Source: Polaribacter sp. (lineage in GTDB: Bacteria > Bacteroidota > Bacteroidia > Flavobacteriales > Flavobacteriaceae). From it: a DNA stretch of 64,000 nt. The first letter of the stretch is position 1; every line of letters starts with the position of its first letter. Under the pieces are notes generated by a model. That model was not told where the DNA came from. It worked only from the letters and a program-made list of their open reading frames with translations, and searched no databases. The position numbers and the translations under genes were made by a program. The DNA is taken from the NCBI RefSeq assembly GCF_024639685.1, contig NZ_JAHEHX010000021.1:124001-188000 (forward strand), written 5' to 3'. Positions 33,201 through 41,359 of this stretch are shown piece after piece.

Positions 33201-33483
33201 AACTGATAACGCTATCGTTAACGGTACTTCTACATCAACTAGATTTATAACTTCTACAGATTACTTAGCATTAAACAATGTTAATATCGGATATAATATA
33301 CCAAAACAATATTTAGATAAAATTTCTGTACAAACTGTGAACATATGGTTTTCTGCAGATAATTTATTTAATGCTACTGCACGTCGTGGTTTCCTTCCAA
33401 ATACAAGAGAAACTGGAAATTCTGGACGAAGATTTTATGCGCCAATGACAACAATGACATTAGGTGTTAGAGTGAAATTTTAA
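30214..33483 (+). CDS. SusC/RagA-family TonB-dependent outer-membrane transporter
   Basis: A 1089-residue SusC-type transporter. The start at 30214 is preferred over the in-frame upstream TTG at 30145 because a normal signal peptide follows it (MKTKFNGILTLLLAFVVQIS then FAQ). Next are a carboxypeptidase-regulatory-like N-terminal domain (GTVSDESGNLPGVSIIIKGS), a TonB box (LDEIVVVGYG), a plug domain (PLYVVDGVPFSGSINSINP, ATAIYGSRGANGVVLITTKG) and a 22-strand barrel ending LGVRVKF. It imports a large ligand with the SusD partner encoded 25 nt downstream. No glycan hydrolase, sensor or sigma/anti-sigma pair is nearby, so the substrate cannot be inferred. A GACTTTTG box at 30179-30186, one mismatch from consensus with TTG 20 nt upstream, may be the promoter. 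Confidence 0.95.
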   Translation: MKTKFNGILTLLLAFVVQISFAQEKTVSGTVSDESGNLPGVSIIIKGSTKGTETDFDGKYSIQAKTGDVLVFRYLGYKASERTVGASNVINVKLAEDANVLDEIVVVGYGTSTKQAFVGTASVVKQEQLEVKNFSNVSQALTGEVAGVTIINGSGQPGTVGAIRIRGYGSVNGNRAPLYVVDGVPFSGSINSINPSDIASTTILKDATATAIYGSRGANGVVLITTKGGTASNSYIEVDIKTGVNDQIIPRYDVITDPEEYIGYVWEGIKNRGVVTGNPDPVAFANANLFTGNYVAPGYNMWNATSGADLIDPTTGTVRPGVTRKYTPLRYADVAFDSAIRTETNLRMGGGNKDTRYFASFGYLDDNGYSINTSFKRYTTRLNLISDIKPWLKLKSNIGYAYSENVANGQIAGSENVFEFADKMAPIFPVFLRDDNAELVPDLFYGGFQYDYGSLSGFRDRPNANGLNPIGSAKYDFNGTNRHEMNGNFSATFKFTENLSAEVRYGVQFATQKNRDYTNKFYGGGQATSGDITINDFSSITQNILQIVRYNNSWGDHSFDALVAHESNDFEQNFASASKGLQVSPFLYDLDNFQSSLGLPSGSTSGFTIESYFSQFNYNFDQKYFFSASVRTDGSSRFVNEKWGTFGSVGASWVVSNEDFLQDSIFSFLKIKTSYGITGDQSGVGFFSGYNTYNAGNLGGSISLAPGSNGNPDLTWETTNQLQVGAEMSFGKYLDVNLDYYNKLTDNLIFNRFVGPSQGISSITVNDGELINAGLEFDITGHLVDTKDFTLDLSVNGEMVNNEITVMPLDPATGEPQLLTPSGSYARSKGRSIFDFYMREWAGVDPSDGAPMWYQYYDDVNNNGVLDAGEPSSYSSGSWVPEDATITNNTGSIVEYEQKVPGANIKKTVTKVYSDASDVYADKSAIADVRGAFRLGGTWGNFNFGTQFTYSLGGYAYDGQYAELMSDRFGAVGNNFHKDIANRWQKPGDITNVPALTDNAIVNGTSTSTRFITSTDYLALNNVNIGYNIPKQYLDKISVQTVNIWFSADNLFNATARRGFLPNTRETGNSGRRFYAPMTTMTLGVRVKF

Positions 33484-33508
33484 TATTAAAATTTAAATTT
33501 AAAAAAAC

Positions 33509-34999
33509 ATGAATAAATTAATAAAATTCGGATTACTCTCTGCATTAGCGATATCAACAGTAAGCTGTGGAGACGATTTTCTTGAGAAGCCTGCCTTAGA
33601 AGGATCTGCTTCTTTAACATCATCACAATTAGAGCAAGCCTCTAGTATTGACCCTGAAGTTACAGGTGCATTAATGGGTGGTGTATATAGTTTAACCTTT
33701 ACTTTTGGTTCAGGTGGAACGAGTGGACATGATGACTTTGGTCACAAATCTTATGATATTTTTAGTGATATGTTATCTGGAGATATGGCCTTAAGTACAA
33801 GTACTTATGGTTGGTACAGAGCATCTATTACTGAATACCAATCTACGCAAGATTTTACTTACGGAGACAACAGACAAGTATGGAGATATTACTATAGAAT
33901 TGTAAGAGGTTGTAACGAAGTAATTGATGGATTAGGAGGTACAGATGTAACTCCAGAAAGTGATGCTAATAAAGCAATTATGGGACAGGCAAAAGCGTTG
34001 CGTGCTCATTCTTACTTTTATTTAACTCAGTTTTTCCAAAAAGAATATAATGGTGCAGAAGAAATTTTGCCAATCTACAGAAGTGCTACGGACTTAAATG
34101 GTCCTAAAGTTACTGCTGCTGAGATATATGATCTTATGGAGTCTGATTTAACTGAAGCTATTTCTTTATTAGATGGATTTACAAGAGGTAATAAAACTGA
34201 AATAAACAAATCAGTTGCACAAGGTATTTATGCTTATGTGTTAGGTGCAAGAGGTACAGATTATACTAAAGCGTATAATATGGCTAAAGCAGCTATCAAC
34301 GGATATGCTTTAATGAGTGCTTCTGAAATTACTGGAGGCTTTACAAACGTAAACACTCCAGGATGGATGTGGGGCGTTGACTTAAATGATGAAATTGGTT
34401 TAGGATTAGTTTCATGGTGGGGTCAAATGGATTACTTTGCATACAGTTACCCAGCATTTGGGGATGCAAAATCTATGGATCAAGGATTATTTGATGCAAT
34501 TCCAGCAAATGATGCTAGAAAAGCACAATTTAATGATGCTCCAGGAACATATGCACACCTTATGCCTTTAGGTAAGTTTTACAATGCAGCTAGAACACGT
34601 TATGGTGTTACTAGAATTGTACAAGATGATTATGTTTATATGAGAGTTGCAGAAATGCACTTATTAGCTGCAGAATATGCACTAAAATCAGGTAATGCTT
34701 CACAAGCTAAAGCGGAATTAACTGCATTAGTTAGTAACAGAGTTCCAGATGCATCTTATATTGGTGGATTAAACGACAATCAATTAGCTGATGAAATCTA
34801 TTTACAGACAAGAATAGAGTTATGGGGAGAAGGAAAAAGCTACTTAGCAATGAAGCGTAATGAAGCTACAGTTACTAGAGGGTCTAACCACCTATCTTTT
34901 GTTGGAACTTCAATTCCTTACAATGATGAGCGTATGACATTTGAAATTCCAGAAGGAGAGATTCAATTCAACCCTTTCATATCAACTCAAAACAACTAA
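33509..34999 (+). CDS. SusD/RagB-family surface lipoprotein
   Basis: A 496-residue SusD-like lid protein for the SusC transporter. A lipoprotein signal peptide ends in STVSC; the acidic residues right after the Cys (CGDDFLEKP) are the surface-export signal known in Bacteroidota. Tetratricopeptide-type helices follow (AKALRAHSYFYLTQF is a typical SusD segment), and the C-terminus has RIELWGEGKSYLAMKR. It binds the ligand at the cell surface. Cotranscribed with susC; a 12-bp hairpin follows the stop. Confidence 0.94.
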   Translation: MNKLIKFGLLSALAISTVSCGDDFLEKPALEGSASLTSSQLEQASSIDPEVTGALMGGVYSLTFTFGSGGTSGHDDFGHKSYDIFSDMLSGDMALSTSTYGWYRASITEYQSTQDFTYGDNRQVWRYYYRIVRGCNEVIDGLGGTDVTPESDANKAIMGQAKALRAHSYFYLTQFFQKEYNGAEEILPIYRSATDLNGPKVTAAEIYDLMESDLTEAISLLDGFTRGNKTEINKSVAQGIYAYVLGARGTDYTKAYNMAKAAINGYALMSASEITGGFTNVNTPGWMWGVDLNDEIGLGLVSWWGQMDYFAYSYPAFGDAKSMDQGLFDAIPANDARKAQFNDAPGTYAHLMPLGKFYNAARTRYGVTRIVQDDYVYMRVAEMHLLAAEYALKSGNASQAKAELTALVSNRVPDASYIGGLNDNQLADEIYLQTRIELWGEGKSYLAMKRNEATVTRGSNHLSFVGTSIPYNDERMTFEIPEGEIQFNPFISTQNN

Positions 35000-35008
35000 T
35001 AACTTTTT

Positions 35009-35037
35009 GAATAGGAGATTTATTTAATCTCCTATTC
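35009..35037 (+). terminator. Intercistronic hairpin after susD
   Basis: GAATAGGAGATT (35009-35020) pairs perfectly with AATCTCCTATTC (35026-35037) across 5 nt. No clean U-tract follows, so it may attenuate transcription or stabilise the upstream susCD message rather than terminate fully before the lipoprotein gene 18 nt later. Confidence 0.6.
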
Positions 35038-35055
35038 ATTTTAAATTTTAAAAGA

Positions 35056-35790
35056 ATGAAACAATTTAAATTATATACATTACTATTTTTAAGCTTAGCT
35101 TTATTTAGTAGTTGTGAGGAAGAGGTAGAGGCTCCAAATACACCTTACGCTTCTTTTGAATCATACTTTTCAACTGATGTAACTGTTACACCAGGAGAAA
35201 ACTATAACAAATCTATTAGCGTATACACAGCTGACATTACAGATACGGACAGAACTATAAATTTAACAGCATCAGGATCTATTTCTGCTGCTTCTTATAC
35301 AATGCCAACTTCTGTAACAATTCCAGCAAATTCTAACGAAGCAACTTTAGACTTAGTGTTCAACGAAACTGATTTAGAAATTATTTCTGATAAAACATTA
35401 ACTATTGAAATGGTTGGTAGTGAAGAAATGAGCGTGGGTGAAGCTATTACTTTAAACGTAGCTAAGGGTTGTCCTGCAGGTGAAGGTAAAGTTAAAATTG
35501 CAGTAGAGCTAGATAAATATCCAGAAGAAGTATACTGGAGAATTATAAACACTGACCTTGATGAAGTAGTAATGGCTAATAATGCAACTGCTGCCTTTGG
35601 AGGTTATGCTGGGTTAACTGGTACTCAAAGAGATGCGGCATGTTTAGTAAACGGAAATTATAAATTTGAAATATATGATGGATACCAAGATGGTGCAGGA
35701 GCTGTTGAAATCACTGTAAACGGAGTACAAGTATTTACAACGAATGGTGATTATGGTGCTGGTACAACTAGTACATTTGTTGTAAACTAA
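35056..35790 (+). CDS. SusCD-associated surface lipoprotein
   Basis: A 244-residue lipoprotein, third gene of the SusCD operon. The signal peptide ends at LFSSC, and the sequence after it, CEEEVEAP, is a surface-export signal. Residues ~35-140 resemble an extracellular beta-sandwich with an AATLDLVFNETD-type strand pattern as in Calx-beta/DUF4843-like domains, and the C-terminal half (CPAGEGKVKIAVELDKYPEE, YKFEIYDGYQDGAG) is a second beta-rich domain. Position suggests an additional binding protein for the imported ligand. Function is otherwise unknown. Confidence 0.72.
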   Translation: MKQFKLYTLLFLSLALFSSCEEEVEAPNTPYASFESYFSTDVTVTPGENYNKSISVYTADITDTDRTINLTASGSISAASYTMPTSVTIPANSNEATLDLVFNETDLEIISDKTLTIEMVGSEEMSVGEAITLNVAKGCPAGEGKVKIAVELDKYPEEVYWRIINTDLDEVVMANNATAAFGGYAGLTGTQRDAACLVNGNYKFEIYDGYQDGAGAVEITVNGVQVFTTNGDYGAGTTSTFVVN

Positions 35791-35815
35791 ACAAAACATT
35801 ACATTACAATATTTT

Positions 35816-35848
35816 AAAAATCGTAATCATTTTTGATTACGATTTTTT
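35816..35848 (+). terminator. Intrinsic terminator of the SusCD operon
   Basis: TCGTAATCA (35821-35829) and TGATTACGA (35834-35842) form a perfect stem, extended by A-T pairs, with a 4-nt loop and eight T after it. Confidence 0.9.
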
Positions 35849-35866
35849 TTATTTAAACAAAATACT

Positions 35867-36610
35867 TTGACAGAAACAACTAACATTTTCGGATTAAGAG
35901 CTATTATTGAAGCAATTGAAAGCGGCTCAACAATTAATAAAATTTACTTGCAAAAAGGGTTAAGAGGGAGTTTGTATTATGAATTAGATAAACTAATAAA
36001 AGACTCTAAAATTGCTACAAGTACTGTACCTGTAGAAAAACTAAATAGGTTATCAAAAAACAGTAATCATCAAGGAGCAGTTGCACAAATTTCTCCAATA
36101 GATTTCTACGATTTAGAAACTTTGTTAGATGATACCCTAGAGGCTGATAAAGTCCCATTCTTTTTAATATTAGACCAATTATCTGATGTAAGAAACTTTG
36201 GTGCAATTATTAGAACTGCAGAATGTACTGGAGTTAATGGTATCATAATCCAAAAAAATGGAAGTGCCCCTGTAAATGCAGAGACCATAAAAACCTCTGC
36301 AGGAGCAGCGTTTAAAATGCCTATTTGTAAAGTAGATCATATCAAAGATGCACTTTTTATACTACAAGCATCAAATATTAAAACGGTTGCAGCCACAGAG
36401 AAAACAGAAAGTTCTATCTATGATGTAAACTTTAATCAGCCTATAGCAGTGATTATGGGTTCTGAACATAGAGGAGTTAATCCATCCGTTTTAAAAATGG
36501 TAGATTATAAAGCGAAGTTACCTTTATTAGGTAATATAGAATCTTTAAACGTATCTGTAGCTTGTGGTGTATTTTTATACGAAACTGTGAGACAAAGAAG
36601 CATTAATTAA
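35867..36610 (+). CDS. rlmB: 23S rRNA (guanosine-2'-O-)-methyltransferase RlmB-like (SpoU family)
   Basis: A 247-residue SPOUT methyltransferase. The N-terminal substrate-binding domain (IFGLRAIIEAIESG) is followed by the knot: LDQLSDVRNFGAIIRTAECT (motif 1), MGSEHRGVNP (motif 2) and LPLLGNIESLNVSVACGVF (motif 3). RlmB methylates G2251 of 23S rRNA; a TrmH-like substrate cannot be fully excluded. No ATG precedes the conserved N-terminus in frame, so TTG at 35867 is the start. The 3' end overlaps the convergent rhomboid gene by 8 nt. Confidence 0.88.
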   Translation: MTETTNIFGLRAIIEAIESGSTINKIYLQKGLRGSLYYELDKLIKDSKIATSTVPVEKLNRLSKNSNHQGAVAQISPIDFYDLETLLDDTLEADKVPFFLILDQLSDVRNFGAIIRTAECTGVNGIIIQKNGSAPVNAETIKTSAGAAFKMPICKVDHIKDALFILQASNIKTVAATEKTESSIYDVNFNQPIAVIMGSEHRGVNPSVLKMVDYKAKLPLLGNIESLNVSVACGVFLYETVRQRSIN

Positions 36611-37274
36611 TAACATCAAGATTTTCTTTAGATTCTTCAGGATGAATTAGATAGCCATTTTCATCAAATAGCAAATCAAACTCTGTTGAACTGAATTCAT
36701 AATCTTTTCTTACCAAACCATTTTTTCGGTAAATAAAAGCTAATACTAAACCAACTAGAAAACCAGATAAGTGACCTTCCCAAGACATACCATCTTTTAC
36801 AGGAAACACATACCAAATCATACTACCATAAAGAAAAATTACAATAAACGATAGCGCAACTAATCTATAATGTTTTCGAATGATGCCACTAAAAAACACA
36901 AAGCTAAATAGTAAATAGACGATTCCACTAGCTCCTATGTGATAGGAATCTCTAGCTATTAACCAAGTTGCCAAACCCGTTAATAAACCACCAATTATTA
37001 AAATTTTAAAGGCAATATCTTTATAGAAGTAGAACAAACTACTTAATAGTACAAACAAGGGGATAGAATTATTGAATAAGTGACTTGTATTACTATGTAA
37101 AAAATGAGTAAACACTATGCCTCTTAAGCCTTCTATTGTTCTGGGAAATATTCCGTATTTATTTAAATTAAAACCATACTTTATTTCCATTGCATATATA
37201 CCCCAAATCAGAAGGATAAATAAAGTAGGAACTATAAAAGGTGAAGTTTTATTTTGTAACTCAGCTTCTTGCAT
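36603..37274 (-). CDS. Rhomboid-family intramembrane serine protease
   Basis: A 223-residue multi-pass membrane protein with the rhomboid active site: the HxxxN helix (SHLFNNSIPLFVL), catalytic Ser in HIGASGIVYLLF and catalytic His in EGHLSGFLVG. About six membrane segments lie between residues 14 and 190, and a cytoplasmic tail follows. Substrates are unknown. Convergent with rlmB; the 74-nt region upstream separates it from the divergent rarA. Confidence 0.9.
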   Translation of the reverse strand: MQEAELQNKTSPFIVPTLFILLIWGIYAMEIKYGFNLNKYGIFPRTIEGLRGIVFTHFLHSNTSHLFNNSIPLFVLLSSLFYFYKDIAFKILIIGGLLTGLATWLIARDSYHIGASGIVYLLFSFVFFSGIIRKHYRLVALSFIVIFLYGSMIWYVFPVKDGMSWEGHLSGFLVGLVLAFIYRKNGLVRKDYEFSSTEFDLLFDENGYLIHPEESKENLDVIN

Positions 37275-37336
37275 ATGCCAAAATAAACAAAAACCTAACC
37301 AAAAGATAATTTGACAACTTCTGTCATAAATCTTTG

Positions 37337-37344
37337 TATTTTTG
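37337..37344 (+). promoter_or_regulatory. -7 box directly before rarA (leaderless or nearly leaderless)
   Basis: TATTTTTG fits TAnnTTTG and ends 4 nt before the rarA ATG at 37349, so the transcript probably starts at or within a few bases of the start codon. A TTTG lies 23 nt upstream of the box, slightly further than ideal. Confidence 0.55.
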
Positions 37345-37348
37345 TGCT

Positions 37349-38620
37349 ATGAATGAACCTTTGGCAGAAAGAATAAGACCTAAGAATTTAGAGGATTACA
37401 TAAGTCAGCAACATTTGGTTGGACCAAAAGGTATATTAACCAATCTTATAAAACAAGGTATTATTCCATCTCTTATTCTATGGGGTCCTCCAGGAATAGG
37501 AAAAACCACATTAGCCAATATTATTGCTACTGAATCTAATAGACCTTTTTACACCTTAAGTGCTATAAGTTCTGGAGTAAAAGATGTAAGAGAAGTTATA
37601 GAAAAAGCGAAAAAAAGTGGGGGTTTATTTACTGCTAAAAATCCTATTTTATTTATCGATGAAATACATAGATTTAGTAAATCGCAACAAGATTCTTTAT
37701 TAGGCGCAGTAGAAAAAGGATGGGTTACTTTAATAGGAGCCACTACAGAAAACCCTAGTTTTGAAGTAATACCTGCACTTTTATCTAGGTGTCAGGTTTA
37801 TATTTTAAATTCTTTTGATAAGGACGATTTAATAGCACTTTTAAAACGCGCAATCCAAAAAGATGTAATTATAGCCACAAAAAAGATAAAACTCTCTGAA
37901 ACTGATGCTTTGTTGCGTGTTTCTGGAGGAGATGCTCGAAAATTATTAAATATTTTTGAACTGCTGGTATCTGCAGAAGAAACTGTAGAAATTACCAATG
38001 ACTATGTCTTAGAAAAAATTCAGCAAAACACAACCAGATATGATAAAACTGGAGAGCAGCATTATGACATTATTTCAGCTTTTATTAAATCTATAAGAGG
38101 CAGTGATCCTAATGCAGCTGTATATTATTTAGCAAGAATGATTGAAGGTGGTGAAGATGTAAAATTTATTGCACGAAGATTACTAATTTTAGCTTCTGAA
38201 GATATTGGAAATGCAAATCCTACAGCATTAATTTTGGCGAACAATACATTTCAGGCAGTAGCTGTAATTGGCAATCCAGAGTCTAGAATTATTTTGAGTC
38301 AGTGTGTGGTTTATTTAGCCAATTCAGCAAAAAGTAACGCTTCTTATTTAGCCATAAATAAAGCACAAAGCTTGGTAAAAACTACTGGAGATTTATCTGT
38401 CCCTCTTCATTTAAGAAATGCTCCTACCAAACTAATGAAAGATTTAGATTATGGTAAAAGTTATAAGTACTCACATGATTATCCTAATAATTTTGCTGAA
38501 CAAGAATTTTTACCTGAAGAAATAGCTGGCACTAAATTATACGAACCAGGAAATAATGCAAGAGAAAATCAGTTTAATGAGATTCTAAAAAAGCGTTGGA
38601 AAAATAAGTACAACTACTAA
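37349..38620 (+). CDS. rarA: Replication-associated recombination protein RarA/MgsA (AAA ATPase)
   Basis: A 423-residue AAA+ ATPase of the RarA/WRNIP1 family that acts at stalled replication forks. The start at 37349 (MNEPLAERIRPKNLEDYISQ) matches the family N-terminus; the upstream in-frame TTG at 37334 lies in the promoter box. Walker A is WGPPGIGKTTLAN, Walker B FIDEIHRFSKSQQD, then GATTENPSFEVIPALLSRCQ and the sensor region GGDARKLLN; the C-terminal tetramerisation domain (GSDPNAAVYYLARMIEGGED) is complete. Its stop overlaps by two bases the last codon of the convergent pseudogene. Confidence 0.95.
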   Translation: MNEPLAERIRPKNLEDYISQQHLVGPKGILTNLIKQGIIPSLILWGPPGIGKTTLANIIATESNRPFYTLSAISSGVKDVREVIEKAKKSGGLFTAKNPILFIDEIHRFSKSQQDSLLGAVEKGWVTLIGATTENPSFEVIPALLSRCQVYILNSFDKDDLIALLKRAIQKDVIIATKKIKLSETDALLRVSGGDARKLLNIFELLVSAEETVEITNDYVLEKIQQNTTRYDKTGEQHYDIISAFIKSIRGSDPNAAVYYLARMIEGGEDVKFIARRLLILASEDIGNANPTALILANNTFQAVAVIGNPESRIILSQCVVYLANSAKSNASYLAINKAQSLVKTTGDLSVPLHLRNAPTKLMKDLDYGKSYKYSHDYPNNFAEQEFLPEEIAGTKLYEPGNNARENQFNEILKKRWKNKYNY

Positions 38621-39409
38621 AATTTTATCTGTAGTTCTTCCTGAATTAAGTTTGATGCTTTATAGTATTCTACAATCCACTTACCCACTTTTTCATATAC
38701 AATCCCTTTTTCATTTTTAAGGATATATACTTTGCTCTTATTGGTTTTTAATAAAGTTTAGACAATTTCTGGTTTCGAATTGACCAATTGAAAACCATTA
38801 GTTATGGGTTGTGCATAAAGAACATGTGTTGGTAAATCTAATTTCACCTTTTTATAAACCTTTTGTTTCTTTACTTCTTTTGCTAACTTCTCATTCTTCA
38901 TCGTTATCTCATATGTTTCATCAGAGATATTGGCAGCAACTACATCTTTGTTTTTACTCTTTATCAAACTAACATCTATATAACTGTATTTAAAATCAGT
39001 CATGGTTTTATGTGCCTTTCTTATACTTTCATGATAGGCTTTCTTATAATCTTTAAACTTGCTCTTCCCTACTCCAGAAGTATAAATTACTTTACCAAAG
39101 CAATCTTTAGCTTCGAAATAACTTTTGGTTAGTAACATAGAAGAATCAACCTTTATGGTTACTATTAAGACTGCACATTTACTTTCTATTAATGGATCTG
39201 GAATAGTTTCGTTACTCAAATAAACAGGAAAGCCATTTTTCTGTAATAAGAATTTTGTGAGAGAACTGGTTTGATAAGCATCTACAGTATTCACAAAATC
39301 AAACTGATTTGGTACAATAATATATTGGTACTTCTCTAGCTTACTTTGCTGACTATAAATACACATTGTCACACCAAGTAATAAAGTAAAAAGTATTTTT
39401 TTTTATCAT
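38617..39409 (-). pseudogene. Secreted protein gene with frameshift and in-frame stop
   Basis: An exported protein of unknown function (main open part 38758-39372) broken at both ends. At the 5' end, an ATG at 39409 is followed by nine A (39404-39396); with eight A the frame would read MIKKILFTLLLGVTMCIYSQ, a good signal peptide that joins the open part. At the 3' end a TAA at 38760-38758 interrupts the frame, and the same frame continues for 46 codons (TLLKTNKSKVYILKNEKGIV, WIVEYYKASNLIQEELQIKF) to a TAG at 38617, an ending typical of flavobacterial secreted proteins. Homopolymer slippage, true decay or sequence error are possible for the first lesion; the second is a point change, for example CAA to TAA. 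Confidence 0.75.
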
Positions 39410-39410
39410 T

Positions 39411-40781
39411 TTAATTGAATATTAAGTTAAACCCTAATTGAAAAGAAGCGCTATTTGCAGAAGACAAATCTCCATATTCTAATAAATTATCTACCAATCC
39501 ATAAAAATTAACGTTCCCTAATTGAACTGATAAACCAACTCCAACATTGGTATAAGAAAAATCATCTATAGTATAGGTTTATTTAGTGTGTATTTTATTA
39601 GTAATCGCTTTTTCATAAAAACCTGTTAATGCTAATAGTGAACTTAAAGGTCTAAACACATTATATAATTGCAATCCTATTGCATCTGTATAAAAATTTT
39701 TATAAGTATTGTCATAACAGATTTTACTTCTATACTCTCCAAAATTATATTTTAAGGCTAGATTCAATTTTGTAGGTCTCCAAGAAATATACGATTCAAA
39801 ATCATCTGTCACTAGAATTTCATCTTGAAAACGCTGATCTATTTCATCCCAATTTTCAAAATTATTATCGTTATCAAATTCTAATGCAACACCTTCAAAA
39901 ACAAAATTTCCTGTAATACTTGTGTTCTTGGTATTCTTCTTATGGTTGATAAAACCAAGATCAAAAATACTTCCTGAAAACTCCAATTGTGGTGTAATTC
40001 TATAGGTTACTCCTACATCTATACCCAAACCTAAATTACTTCCAAAAACTGTATTTTTAAGATAAGAATTAACATCTGTGATGTATTCATTATTTTCTAT
40101 TAAACCAGATGTTTTAAACTTTAAATTTACATCTGTAAGATAATGGGTGCATATATTATTAATTCCACCAGTTGTTGTAAATAAACCTGTATTGTTATTC
40201 GATTCTACGTTTAAGGCAGAAGAATAAATTTTAAACCTACCTCCTATGGTTAACTTATCGTCTACTTTTTTAGAGATACCTGTATGCAAAACGCCTAAAA
40301 AATCTGCTTTATACCATACACCTGCTACACTAAAAGCTCTATTTACATGAGGTGCATTGCCTTCGCTAATAAAATCTAATGCATCTTTAGGGTAATACCC
40401 AATTGCATCTAATTCTTGATAAAAACCAAAACTTAAATAGTAATCATCCTTAAGTCTAAAACCTGCATTTAGAATTTCTATCTGTGTATTTATTTTGGTA
40501 AAATCTCTATAAGACAAATTACGAATGGCCTCTGCAATTTTATCATTAATAGAGCGATTATCATTGGCAAAAATATCAGACAATACCACTCCTTTAGATC
40601 CAAAATCTGATGATATTCCAGATAACAAAGGCACACCAACATGAAATTTATAGTTTACTTCAGAAGCAGGGTTTAACAGCAAAGTTTGTGGTAGTTCTGC
40701 AAAATTATAAAGAATCTGTTTGTTCTGAGCTAATGTTTGCAACACCATAAAAAACAGAACTAGGTTAATAAGTTTTTTCAT
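39411..40781 (-). pseudogene. DUF5723-like outer-membrane beta-barrel protein with premature stop
   Basis: The open part (40781-39579, 400 codons) has a signal peptide (LINLVLFFMVLQTLAQ), the LLLNPASEVNYKFHVGVPLL segment typical of DUF5723/PorV-like barrels and repeated barrel strands. It ends at TAA (39581-39579), yet the same frame continues for 55 codons (TYTIDDFSYTNVGVGLSVQL, VNFYGLVDNLLEYGDLSSAN, ending SFQLGFNLIFN) to a TAA at 39411. The extra part is the expected last barrel strands ending in a Phe-rich C-terminus, so the first stop truncates the barrel. A CAA-to-TAA change would explain it. It lies one base after the preceding pseudogene and directly precedes the next one. Confidence 0.75.
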
Positions 40782-40782
40782 C

Positions 40783-41328
40783 TTAAAGTTCTGATTCTAT
40801 ATAAAGTATTACTGAAGACTTAAACTCAAACTCACTAGTATCATTAGGATTCATATTCGTGCCTGTATCTTCTAACTCTGCTCTAATTCTTACTTTGGTT
40901 GTATTTACAATTGCAGGATTTGTACTAATAAAAACCTCTTCTGTAAATGTGTTTTCTAAATCACCTGCAGGAATTACAATGGATGTAAATTGATATAAAA
41001 GTGTATTATTATCATCTAAGAAAGAAACATTAATAGTAAAACCTCTATCAAACTCATTTTTAATTAGCGTATTAAAATCTATCTTTACAATATCATTCTT
41101 TACAAAAGAATCTTCGAAAACTCTAAAATCTGATTCTGATGTAATACTTGTTTCTTGAACACCAGCAGCATTAAAAAACTGACCTGGAACTACTGAGAAA
41201 AAGTTAGTGAAGATATAATTACTGGCTTGTATATATACTCATTTATTTGATCAAAATCTAACTCTTCATGACTAGAGTTGAATACCAAGAAACAGCAAAT
41301 TATACTTATTCTAAGTATAATTTTCATA
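40783..41328 (-). pseudogene. Secreted or lipoprotein-like gene with dinucleotide-repeat frameshift
   Basis: An ATG at 41328 begins a signal-peptide-like N-terminus (MKIILRISIICCFLVFNSSH) followed by EELDFDQINEYI. Frame is lost at a TA repeat (41230-41237 on the plus strand). Removing one TA gives a continuous reading: INEYIQASNYIFTNFF, SVVPGQFFNAAGVQETSITS, and on to KSSVILYIESEL with a TAA stop at 40783. The rest is beta-rich with no domain I recognise. It lies one base upstream of the barrel gene, so the three genes probably formed one operon. A repeat-slippage switch or a simple inactivating change are both possible. Confidence 0.7.
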
Positions 41329-41359
41329 ATTAAATGTTTAAGTCTTAACGTTATTACAA

